From contig DATMZG010000046.1 in the NCBI GenBank assembly GCA_035560415.1, positions 1-23,870 of the forward strand: DNA of 23,870 nucleotides, written 5' to 3'. This DNA comes from DATMXT01 sp035560415. GTDB lineage: Bacteria > Bacillota > Clostridia > Oscillospirales > Feifaniaceae. The notes beneath the pieces were generated by a model. It had not been told where the DNA came from. It saw nothing but the letters and a program-made list of their open reading frames with translations, and searched no databases. Made by a program: the position numbers and the translations under genes. Of the stretch, positions 14,115-21,110 are shown piece by piece (within the stretch, counting starts at the first letter, position 1; every line of letters starts with the position of its first letter).

Positions 14115-14887
14115 CCAAAACCGCAATCCACATTGACAATTTGACCGTGACCTACGGACAGACACCTGCCATCACAGGCGTCAGCCTCGACGTTCCCGAG
14201 GGGGAATACCTCGGCATCATCGGCCCCAACGGCGGCGGAAAATCCACCTTGCTCAAGGCCATTTTGGGCCTTGTCCCGGCGGCGACGGGCACCGTCACCG
14301 TCTTTGGAAAGCGCCCGGGCGAGGCCAGAGGCGCCGTAGGCTATGTGCCGCAGTTTGCGGAGCTCGACAAGCACTTCCCCATCACGGTCGAGGAGGTCGT
14401 TTTGACGGGGCGCCTGCCCGCCGGCCTCTCCCCTTTTTTCAGTTACCGGGACGCGGACCGCGCCGTCACTCTTGAGCTGCTTGAAAAAGTCGGCGTCGCC
14501 GCCCTTGCCAAAAGGCGCATCTCGGACCTCTCGGGCGGCGAATTTCAGAAAATGCTCATCGCAAGAGCGCTTGCCACCCAGCCAAAGCTGCTGCTTTTGG
14601 ACGAGCCCACCGCAAGCGTAGACGCCCGCTCCCGCGAGCACATCTTCTCGCTGCTCTCGGAATTAAGCCGTGACATGACCATCATTTTGGTCACCCACGA
14701 CCTGCTCGCCATCTCCTCGCAGGTGAAAAGGCTTGCCTGCCTGAACGGGCAGCTCGTCTACCACGGCGAGCCGGAGCTGAGCGAGCCTGTTGTGAGCGGC
14801 CTCTACGGCTGCCCGGTCGACCTCATTGCGCACGGCGTGCCCCACCGGGTGCTGGGGACCCACGAGGGGGAGCCACACCATGATTGA
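14111..14887 (+). CDS. Metal ABC transporter ATP-binding protein (ZnuC-like)
   Basis: This 258-residue ATPase powers the metal importer from the cytoplasmic side of the membrane. It has Walker A GPNGGGKST (38-46), the Q-loop near VPQFAEL, signature LSGGE (140-144), Walker B LLLLDEP (160-166) and the H-loop His196 in VTHD. It starts with GTG at 14111, which shares 4 bp (GTGA) with the stop of the lipoprotein gene. GGAGG lies 7 nt upstream, so translation is coupled. Confidence 0.95.
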   Translation: MTKTAIHIDNLTVTYGQTPAITGVSLDVPEGEYLGIIGPNGGGKSTLLKAILGLVPAATGTVTVFGKRPGEARGAVGYVPQFAELDKHFPITVEEVVLTGRLPAGLSPFFSYRDADRAVTLELLEKVGVAALAKRRISDLSGGEFQKMLIARALATQPKLLLLDEPTASVDARSREHIFSLLSELSRDMTIILVTHDLLAISSQVKRLACLNGQLVYHGEPELSEPVVSGLYGCPVDLIAHGVPHRVLGTHEGEPHHD

Positions 14888-15737
14888 GGCGCTTTTCAAC
14901 TATCAGTTTTTGCGCAACGCGCTCTTTTCGGGGCTGCTCGCAAGCGTCGTCTGCGGCGTGATCGGGGTCGTCGTCATTGAGAAGAAGCTTGTCATGATGA
15001 GCGGCGGCATCGCCCACACGGCCTACGGCGGCGTGGGGCTCGGGTATCTCCTTGGCATTGAGCCCATCATCGGGGCATTTTTGTTCGCGGTGCTGGCCGG
15101 CGTCGGCATCGGCGCCATTAAGCGCAAGGGCGGCGCCGGCGCAGACGTCGTCATCGGGCTGTTCTGGTCCTTGGGCATGGCGCTCGGAATTTTCTTCATC
15201 GCCCTCATGCCGGGCTATCCGCCGGACATGAACTCCTATCTCTTCGGCAACATCCTGTCGGTGACAAGGGCCGACCTGTGGCTCATCGCCGTCCTGACCC
15301 TTGTCGTCACTTTTGTCATCGTCTGCTTCTACCACGACTGGAAAGCCTATCTGTTCGACGAGGAGTTTGCCGCCATCATCGGCATCAAGACGACTTTTTT
15401 AGAATACCTGCTGCTCGTGCTGGTCGCGATGACCATCGTCGTCATGATTCGGGTTGTCGGCATCATTCTCGTGATGGCGCTGCTCACGGCGCCGGCGGCG
15501 ACGGCGGGGCTTTTGACGGCAAGCTTAAAGCGCCGGATGGTCTACGCCATCATTTTCGGCGCCCTTTACTGCACCGTGGGGCTGTGGCTCTCCTACACCT
15601 TCAACGTCGCCTCGGGGGCCGCCATCGTCATGTTCTCGGCCGCAGGCTACTTTTTCACCTACGCGGCGCATACGCTTGCCGGGCGGCTGCCGGCGCACGG
15701 GGTCCACGCGGAAGAAAACCCGGCCAAAATAAAGTAA
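14880..15737 (+). CDS. Metal ABC transporter permease (ZnuB-like)
   Basis: The 285-residue polytopic membrane protein forms the channel of the metal importer. It has about eight hydrophobic helices and matches the ABC-3 family: 'VVVIEKKLVMMSGGIAHTAYGGVGLGYLLG' near the start, 'GADVVIGLFWSLGMALGIFFIA', and the conserved 'VVGIILVMALLTAPAATAGLL' near the C-terminus. GGGGGAG precedes the ATG at 14880, which overlaps the end of the ATPase gene by 8 bp. An earlier ATG in frame (14826) falls within that gene and lacks support. Confidence 0.95.
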   Translation: MIEALFNYQFLRNALFSGLLASVVCGVIGVVVIEKKLVMMSGGIAHTAYGGVGLGYLLGIEPIIGAFLFAVLAGVGIGAIKRKGGAGADVVIGLFWSLGMALGIFFIALMPGYPPDMNSYLFGNILSVTRADLWLIAVLTLVVTFVIVCFYHDWKAYLFDEEFAAIIGIKTTFLEYLLLVLVAMTIVVMIRVVGIILVMALLTAPAATAGLLTASLKRRMVYAIIFGALYCTVGLWLSYTFNVASGAAIVMFSAAGYFFTYAAHTLAGRLPAHGVHAEENPAKIK

Positions 15738-15760
15738 ACTACATTCGGGGGGTGCGCGTC

Positions 15761-16201
15761 ATGGCGCAGACGGATTTTGGCGCTCAGCTTGAAAAATGCG
15801 GCCTGAAAGTCACAAAACAGCGAAAGGCTGTCCTTGAAATCCTCGAGGAGAGCGACGCGCCGCTTGCGGCCGACGCGGTTTTCCTCGCGCTCAAAAGCGC
15901 CGCCGTGCCGGCCAACCTCTCGACCGTATACCGGGCGCTTGAAGTGCTCACGGAAAAGAAGCTGGTCGAAAAGCTCAAGCTGCAGGACGACCCGAGAACC
16001 CTGTACGAGTACAACCGCATGGTCCACAAGCACAACCTCATCTGTCTCGGGTGCAACCGCGTCGTCGCCATCCGTCACTGCCCTTTGGGCGACTACGAAA
16101 AGGCGCTTGAAAAGGAGACGGACTTCACCATTTCCGGCCACAAGCTCGACATTTTCGGCTACTGCCCCGAGTGCCGGAAAACGCATGACAAAGAGGACTG
16201 A
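15761..16201 (+). CDS. Fur-family metal-responsive regulator (Zur-like)
   Basis: The 146-residue protein has the Fur architecture: a winged-helix DNA-binding half ('LKVTKQRKAVLEILEESDAPLAADAVF...NLSTVYRALEVL') and a C-terminal metal-binding dimerisation half. The structural zinc site has two CxxC pairs, CLGC (Cys95, Cys98) and CPEC (Cys135, Cys138), and a HKHN segment (His89, His91) follows the usual HHH-type position. It lies 23 bp after the permease gene, with GGGGGGTG before the ATG. This position points to autoregulation through the inverted repeat at 13181-13207 and to a zinc- or manganese-uptake role. Whether it is Zur, Fur or Mur cannot be settled from sequence alone. Confidence 0.93.
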   Translation: MAQTDFGAQLEKCGLKVTKQRKAVLEILEESDAPLAADAVFLALKSAAVPANLSTVYRALEVLTEKKLVEKLKLQDDPRTLYEYNRMVHKHNLICLGCNRVVAIRHCPLGDYEKALEKETDFTISGHKLDIFGYCPECRKTHDKED

Positions 16202-16249
16202 CTTTCATAAATTTGCCTTAGAAGGGCTCCCCCTGACGGTGCAAAGATA

Positions 16250-16290
16250 AGCAGCCATGTAAAAGCGAATGCTCTTACATGGCTGCTTTA
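16250..16290. terminator. Hairpin between convergent genes, candidate bidirectional terminator
   Basis: AGCAGCCATGTAA (16250-16262) pairs perfectly with TTACATGGCTGCT (16275-16287) over 13 bp, with a 12-nt loop. The T run is short on the plus strand (TTT) and absent on the minus strand, so it may act weakly or need help. Its place between two gene ends supports a terminator role. Confidence 0.6.
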
Positions 16291-16331
16291 CGATTATTCT
16301 GCTATTTTGCGTTTGTGCGGCGCTTTAGTCT

Positions 16332-18254
16332 TTATTTGCCGGCCGCGGCGTTCTCGCCCGCAATGCGACCGAAGACCACGAAGTCGACAATGGCGTTGCC
16401 GCCGACACGGTTTCCGCCGTGCAGGACGCCCGTGATCTCACCTGCGCAGTAGAGGCCGGGCACCGGGGTGCCGTCCGCCTTCAGGGCGTGGCAGCTCTCG
16501 TCAATCAGCACGCCGCCCATCGTGTGGTGCACGGCGGGGCTGCGGGGATAGGCGTAGAAGGGGCCGGTTTCAACTTTGACGCCCTGGAAAGCGATGCGGC
16601 CGATGGGGTCTTTCGCAGCGCCGTCCACATAGCTGTTAAAGTCGGCGATGGTCTGCACGAGCTTGTCGGCCGGCATGTTGATTTTCGCGGCCAGCTCCTC
16701 AAGCGTCGGGGCCGTGACATAGCCCGACACGTTGCTGTCGAGCATGTACTGCAGCGTCATGCCGCCCAGCGCCTTGGTCGTGGCGGGGTCGGGGGCCGAG
16801 TCGGCGCTGAAAATGCTGTACATGATGCTGCCGGGCTGGGCGATGATGGCCTTGGACATCTCGTCGCGGCGGCCGTCCTCACGCACGAAGCGCTCGCCGT
16901 TCTGATTGACAAAGCAGTCGGCCTTTGTGATGTCGTAGGTGGCGCCGGTCTGGGGGTTGCAGACATGGAGCAGCTGAATCTGGTCCATGTTGACGAGGGC
17001 GGCTCCCGCGTCGCGGGCAAAGAAGATGCCGTCGCCCGTCACGCCGGCCATGTTGGAGGTGGGCACCTGCGGGCCGAGGTCGGGCCACTTCTCGCCTTCG
17101 CAGTACTCCTGCCGGAGTTCAACGTTTCCGGCAAAGCCGCCGGTGGCCAGAATGACGCCCTTGTTCGCGTGCAGCGTGACGGCATTTCCGTCTTTGCCGG
17201 TGGCGTTGACGCCGACCACTCTGCCTGCGTCCATGATGAGGCCGGTGGCGGTGGTGTCTGTCATCTGTGTGTAGTTTTCGGCGCCGGCGAGCTTCCGCTC
17301 AAAGGCGTCGAAATAGCCGGTGCCGTTTGGCATGACGGCGGAGTGGGTTCTGGGGTAGAGCGAGCCGCTGGCCAGCGTGACGTTTGGCTGGAACTCCATG
17401 CCCATGCTCTCCATCCACTTGAGGCCGTCGAGGGAATTCTCGGCCAGGATGCGCATCATGGCGAGGTCGGCCACCTTGTCGCCCGCATTCCAGGACTGGA
17501 TTGCGAAGAAGGAGGGGCTGTCGAACATGGTCCGGTCGGAGTTCTTGTACTCGGCGTACTCGGCTCTGACAATTTCGATCATCTCGGCGTGCAGGTCGCT
17601 GACCGGCGTCTCACTGATGACGGTCTCGACATAGGAGTCGAGGTCGCCGGCAAAGACCGCCGTGTCCTGGAGTTCCCGGTCGGGCGCATTGTAAATGCCG
17701 CCCGCCACAATGGAGTTTCCGCCGAGGAAGCCCATCTTTTCTATGAGGATGACGCTTGCACCCGATTCCAGCGCCTTGATGGCGGCCGTGACGCCCGCGC
17801 CGCCGCCGCCGACGATGACGACGTCTGCCGTGGCATCCACGCTCTCAGCGGGGGTATGCGTGAAAGCCTTGAGCGCTTCAATATCGGCGCCCGCCTGCGT
17901 GAGGCATTCCTCGGCGGCCTTCTTGATTGCGGCGCTCGTGATGGTGACGCCGGTGACGGCGTCCACGCCGATGGACTGGTTTTCAACAATGGCCGCCGGG
18001 ATGAGCTCGGTCGCTGCCTCCCCCACTCCGGGGGTCTCGACGTGGCTGAGCACCTTGACGCCGGTGATTTCGCTGTCCGACACCGTGACCTCAAGCGTCA
18101 GGGGGCCGTGCATGCCGCTCACGGTCGAGGTGTATGTACCCGCCGTAAAGGTGGGCGCATCGGTTCCGGCCGGCTGCCCGGTCTTTGTGCAGGCCGCAAG
18201 GGGCGTCAGCACAAACAGTAGGCAAAGCAGCAGGGATAGGGCTTTTTTCATCAT
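16332..18254 (-). CDS. Extracellular lipoprotein flavin reductase (FMN-binding plus fumarate-reductase-like FAD domain)
   Basis: The 640-residue protein has a lipoprotein signal ending at Cys22 (PLAAC). Residues 45-120 form an FMN-binding domain with DAVTGVTITS (98-107); Thr104 is the likely site of covalent FMN attachment by ApbE. From residue 143, 'ADVVIVGGGGAGVTAAIKA' opens a FAD-binding domain of the fumarate reductase/urocanate reductase group. Conserved active-site elements include Arg463 (GRRDEMSKAI), His577 (HHTMGGVLID) and Arg616 (GGNRVGGNAI). The substrate-binding His of true fumarate reductases (QxHPT) is not conserved; QLLHVCNP is there instead. No CxxCH haem site is present. The protein would reduce an alpha,beta-unsaturated acid or similar acceptor at the cell surface; the substrate is unknown. 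AGGAG lies 5 nt before the ATG. Confidence 0.9.
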   Translation of the reverse strand: MMKKALSLLLCLLFVLTPLAACTKTGQPAGTDAPTFTAGTYTSTVSGMHGPLTLEVTVSDSEITGVKVLSHVETPGVGEAATELIPAAIVENQSIGVDAVTGVTITSAAIKKAAEECLTQAGADIEALKAFTHTPAESVDATADVVIVGGGGAGVTAAIKALESGASVILIEKMGFLGGNSIVAGGIYNAPDRELQDTAVFAGDLDSYVETVISETPVSDLHAEMIEIVRAEYAEYKNSDRTMFDSPSFFAIQSWNAGDKVADLAMMRILAENSLDGLKWMESMGMEFQPNVTLASGSLYPRTHSAVMPNGTGYFDAFERKLAGAENYTQMTDTTATGLIMDAGRVVGVNATGKDGNAVTLHANKGVILATGGFAGNVELRQEYCEGEKWPDLGPQVPTSNMAGVTGDGIFFARDAGAALVNMDQIQLLHVCNPQTGATYDITKADCFVNQNGERFVREDGRRDEMSKAIIAQPGSIMYSIFSADSAPDPATTKALGGMTLQYMLDSNVSGYVTAPTLEELAAKINMPADKLVQTIADFNSYVDGAAKDPIGRIAFQGVKVETGPFYAYPRSPAVHHTMGGVLIDESCHALKADGTPVPGLYCAGEITGVLHGGNRVGGNAIVDFVVFGRIAGENAAAGK

Positions 18255-18288
18255 TTCCTCTCCTTTGTGATTTTTTTCGCTATTTGTT

Positions 18289-18314
18289 GCTTACACAAAA
18301 ATACTTTGTGAAGC
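18289..18314. promoter_or_regulatory. Inverted repeat in the leader of the flavin reductase gene
   Basis: GCTT-A-CACAAA (18289-18299) and TTTGTG-AAGC (18305-18314) pair over 10 bp with one bulged base and a 5-nt centre. The site lies just downstream of the predicted transcription start (about 18318). It could be a repressor operator or an mRNA leader hairpin; there is no T run that would make it a terminator. Confidence 0.5.
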
Positions 18315-18324
18315 ATCTGACAAG

Positions 18325-18354
18325 ATGATAACAGATTGTTCATAGTTTCGTCAA
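18325..18354 (-). promoter_or_regulatory. Sigma-A promoter of the flavin reductase gene
   Basis: On the minus strand TTGACG (18349-18354) is followed after 18 bp by TATCAT (18325-18330). The leader would be about 64 nt long and contains the inverted repeat at 18289-18314. Confidence 0.65.
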
Positions 18355-18496
18355 GAAAGAATTGAAAATAAGTTGCCATATTTTTATTTATACTGTTAAA
18401 AGCCATGTTTCCACCGCTGTGCCGAAATCGATTTACATATATGAATTTTGCTGTATTTATAAACCTTTAGGTGCATCGTTATCTTTTCATCTCATG
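18355..18496. other. AT-rich intergenic stretch, nothing recognised
   Basis: This lies between the flavin reductase promoter and the terminator of the germination operon. I see no coding sequence, repeat or RNA element in it. Confidence 0.5.
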
Positions 18497-18523
18497 AAAA
18501 AAGCCGCCCCGGTGTGAGGCGTC
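18497..18523 (-). terminator. Terminator of the germination operon
   Basis: On the minus strand GACGCC (18518-18523) and GGCGGC (18503-18508) form a short G-C stem with one mismatch, followed by six T residues (A residues at 18497-18502 on the plus strand). It lies 57 bp after the last gene of the operon. Confidence 0.65.
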
Positions 18524-18579
18524 TTTTTGTGTTCAAAACAAAACGAATGTGACCCGCGGATGATTTTTGGAGCGGCTTT

Positions 18580-18798
18580 TTACGGCCTATACCCAAAACC
18601 AAGCCATTTGACCACTTGTTCCATGCCCGCCATCGCACTCGGAATCGGGACTCTCAGCGCCGACAGAATCGCCAGCGTGAGCGCGATGGTAAACACGAAG
18701 GAAAAAGCGGCGACGGCATGCCATTTTCGCCTCTGAATCAGCGGAGTCAGGTCCATATACGCAACGAGAGCAAATACGACGAGGGTCGCCCACACCAT
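18580..18798 (-). CDS. Small two-helix membrane protein in the germination operon
   Basis: This 72-residue protein has two predicted membrane helices (about 1-20 and 27-49), separated by a short basic loop (IQRRKW), and a C-terminal tail PIPSAMAGMEQVVKWLGFGYRP. AGGAGGCG lies 9 nt before the ATG and overlaps the end of the GerAB-type gene; the stop-to-start gap is 6 bp. The gene ends just before the operon terminator, so it belongs to the operon. Small two-helix proteins encoded next to gerA-type operons have been described as D subunits that modulate germination in Bacillus. I propose that role from size, topology and position only; I did not recognise a sequence family. Confidence 0.75.
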   Translation of the reverse strand: MVWATLVVFALVAYMDLTPLIQRRKWHAVAAFSFVFTIALTLAILSALRVPIPSAMAGMEQVVKWLGFGYRP

Positions 18799-18804
18799 AT
18801 ATGT

Positions 18805-19929
18805 TTACGCCTCCTGTGATTTTATTGCCGCCGCGGCTTTTTGGGGCAGCTTTCGGACTTTGGCCACAATAAAGGTCGATAGCGGCAGCAGAATTTCAAA
18901 CAGCGTCCAGATAAAGGGCGCGCCTGTCCGCGCCGACAGGCTGTGCTCGACAGAGCTTGGGTAGAGCGTAGGCGCGTAGGCGATGAGCAGCAGGCCGACA
19001 ATCGCCGCGAGCTGTTTGAATTGCGTGGTTTCGAAAAGCTGCGCGACGGTGATCGTCGTAATATAGCACAGGACCGTGATTTTAAAACACAGCAGCATGA
19101 CGAGCGCCACCGCAAAAATGACTTCCATCCGGCTGAGCGCCTCGCCCAGGTTGACGAGGCGCATCGTCACGAGGCCCGGCAGCGTGAACATGTCGAGTGC
19201 ATTCCCCAGCAGGCTGATGTCGCGCAGCAATACGGCGAGTACAACGGTCATGCCCATGGCAATTCCGCCAAACCAGTATTTCGTGGCCTCCCGCGGCGTC
19301 ATTTTTTTCACGCAGGGCGTGAGCATGAGGAAGATGACGAGCTCTCCGCATGGAATCGTCGCGAAAATGTGCACGCTCTGCACATATTTTATCAGGGGCA
19401 TTGTGAATACGGGCAGCAGGTTTGACAAATCCATCTGGTTGCCTAAAAACGCAATGGAAATGCCGACGATGAGGAATTCAACGATTGTAAACGTCTTGCT
19501 GAAGCGCGAAACTACGTTGAAGCCGTTGCGGACGGCCCAGACCGCAATGAACATGCATATGAGGATGGGCACGATATTGGGCGTTTCGTTCGTAAATGTG
19601 ATTTTCGAAAAATCGCCGAGGTCCATCACATTTGCCGCGGTCAGCGTCAAAAAAAACCACACATACATCACGCCAAGAATTTTGCCCGCCACCCGCCCAT
19701 ACGCAAGGCAGAGCACCTGCATATAATTCAAGTCGGGGAACATCAGCATCATGGCCCGGTACAAAAAGAAGAGCGGTATGCAGAGCACAAGCCCCATGAG
19801 GACCGAAAGCCAGGCCTCGTGTTTCACGATGCCCGCGAGGAAAGAAGTCAGCAGGGCCGAAGCTTGAAGAAAGAACGCCAGCGTGAACATAAATTGTTTC
19901 CCGGAAACCTGTGCGCTGTCAATTTTCAT
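18805..19929 (-). CDS. Spore germinant receptor B subunit (GerAB family)
   Basis: The 374-residue integral membrane protein has about ten helices and belongs to the spore germination permease branch of the amino acid-polyamine-organocation superfamily. Features include the N-terminal 'KIDSAQVSGKQFMFTLAFFLQASALLTSF' and 'LCLAYGRVAGKILGVMYVWFF'. In GerA-type receptors the B subunit holds the germinant-binding pocket in the spore inner membrane. Its ATG overlaps the stop of the C subunit gene by 4 bp (ATGA), so translation is coupled. The germinant cannot be read from the sequence. Confidence 0.93.
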   Translation of the reverse strand: MKIDSAQVSGKQFMFTLAFFLQASALLTSFLAGIVKHEAWLSVLMGLVLCIPLFFLYRAMMLMFPDLNYMQVLCLAYGRVAGKILGVMYVWFFLTLTAANVMDLGDFSKITFTNETPNIVPILICMFIAVWAVRNGFNVVSRFSKTFTIVEFLIVGISIAFLGNQMDLSNLLPVFTMPLIKYVQSVHIFATIPCGELVIFLMLTPCVKKMTPREATKYWFGGIAMGMTVVLAVLLRDISLLGNALDMFTLPGLVTMRLVNLGEALSRMEVIFAVALVMLLCFKITVLCYITTITVAQLFETTQFKQLAAIVGLLLIAYAPTLYPSSVEHSLSARTGAPFIWTLFEILLPLSTFIVAKVRKLPQKAAAAIKSQEA

Positions 19930-21110
19930 TGCATGTTTTTCTCCATTTCCAGGGACGGTACAATCTGACCGGTCTCGGGGATATTGACCTTGACCTCCAC
20001 CTTCAAATCAATGTCCTCAAAAACCTCGTCCCAGCGGTCTTTCATCGAGGCCCACTCTTTCGGATATTTTTTGTACACCATCGTGCAAAATCCGAAAATG
20101 TCGGAATCCAGCGCTTTCGCGGCTGAAAAAGTCCGCTCGATTTTCGCTTTGATTTCTTCCTGCGCCAGCACTTCAAGGTGCTTTAAGAGCTCGGGCGGCT
20201 TCATGTTTTTAAAGCCGTAGACCTCGGCGAGGTCCGCATCCGCTTTGATTTTCAATGTCACCTGAACGCCGCCGTCCTTGCGCAGCGAAACTTTTCTTTT
20301 GCAGGAAAGTGTCGAGATGTGAAGTCCCGCCCGGTCGGGAAGGTCTGTGACCTCCATATTGCATCTCTTGACATTCCCGAAAGTAAACACATAGCCGAGC
20401 GCCTCGTCATTGGAAAGTCGGCCGATCATCGTGCCGTCATCAAATACCGCCATGCCCACCACGCGAATTTCCTGTTTTCCCTCATCGCCCTCCGCCTTGA
20501 TAATCGGAATGACCGGCGCCGCGGCGTCATCCAAACGGCGGTTGATATAGTCGATCAAACGCACCCGGAATTCGACGGATATTCCGGCCCGGTCCTGAAA
20601 CAGACTTCCGAGCAGTACGCCGGAAATCGGCATTTCGGAGAACTGGGCCGCCAGTATCTCCTCGGCGCGTCCGTCGACAATCGCAAGCGGAACCTCAAGG
20701 CGCGCCTTTTGGTCCCGCAAAATCATGTCGAGATGTTTGTCAATTCCCTGCCGCGCGAGGTCAATCCCAAAAAGCCGTATTTGGTTGTGGTGGAAGAGCA
20801 GCTTGTGGCTGCTGTTCCGGTCAATCTGCGATAAGCTGCCCATGAGCGAGTCTCCGGTGGCCGTCATCACAATGACCGAGTCCGCGGCGCTCTGGCCGGC
20901 TTCTCCGGAGCCGAACTCCCCTTGCTTGATGTCGGCAACCTGCGCCGTGACGCTTATTTTGCCGGCAATGTCCGATGTGTCCATAGAGACTCCGGTGAGA
21001 ATGAATTGCTCTTCGATCTCCTTGCTGTCCCAGCAGCCGGACAGCGCCGCCGCAAGCATGGCGGCGAGCGGCAGTATGGCGGCTATCCGCTTCAACCCGT
21101 GCAGCCTCAT
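19926..21110 (-). CDS. Spore germinant receptor C subunit lipoprotein (GerAC family)
   Basis: The 394-residue lipoprotein has a signal peptide with lipobox LSGC (Cys26), followed by the WDSKEIEE motif typical of Ger(x)C proteins. Domain I follows ('FILTGVSMD...'), and the C-terminal domain III includes 'YGFKNMKPPELLKHLE' and 'DIFGFCTMVYKKYPKEW', a stretch strongly conserved in the family. It is predicted to sit on the outer face of the spore inner membrane as part of the receptor. It overlaps the A subunit gene by 4 bp and the B subunit gene by 4 bp, and the gene order here is A-C-B. Confidence 0.94.
   Translation of the reverse strand: MRLHGLKRIAAILPLAAMLAAALSGCWDSKEIEEQFILTGVSMDTSDIAGKISVTAQVADIKQGEFGSGEAGQSAADSVIVMTATGDSLMGSLSQIDRNSSHKLLFHHNQIRLFGIDLARQGIDKHLDMILRDQKARLEVPLAIVDGRAEEILAAQFSEMPISGVLLGSLFQDRAGISVEFRVRLIDYINRRLDDAAAPVIPIIKAEGDEGKQEIRVVGMAVFDDGTMIGRLSNDEALGYVFTFGNVKRCNMEVTDLPDRAGLHISTLSCKRKVSLRKDGGVQVTLKIKADADLAEVYGFKNMKPPELLKHLEVLAQEEIKAKIERTFSAAKALDSDIFGFCTMVYKKYPKEWASMKDRWDEVFEDIDLKVEVKVNIPETGQIVPSLEMEKNMQ

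Noticed and set aside
16419..18221. Long plus-strand open frame of 600 residues
   Set aside because: It is antisense to the flavin reductase gene. The codon usage of that GC-rich gene leaves the opposite strand open. No ribosome binding site or domain supports it.
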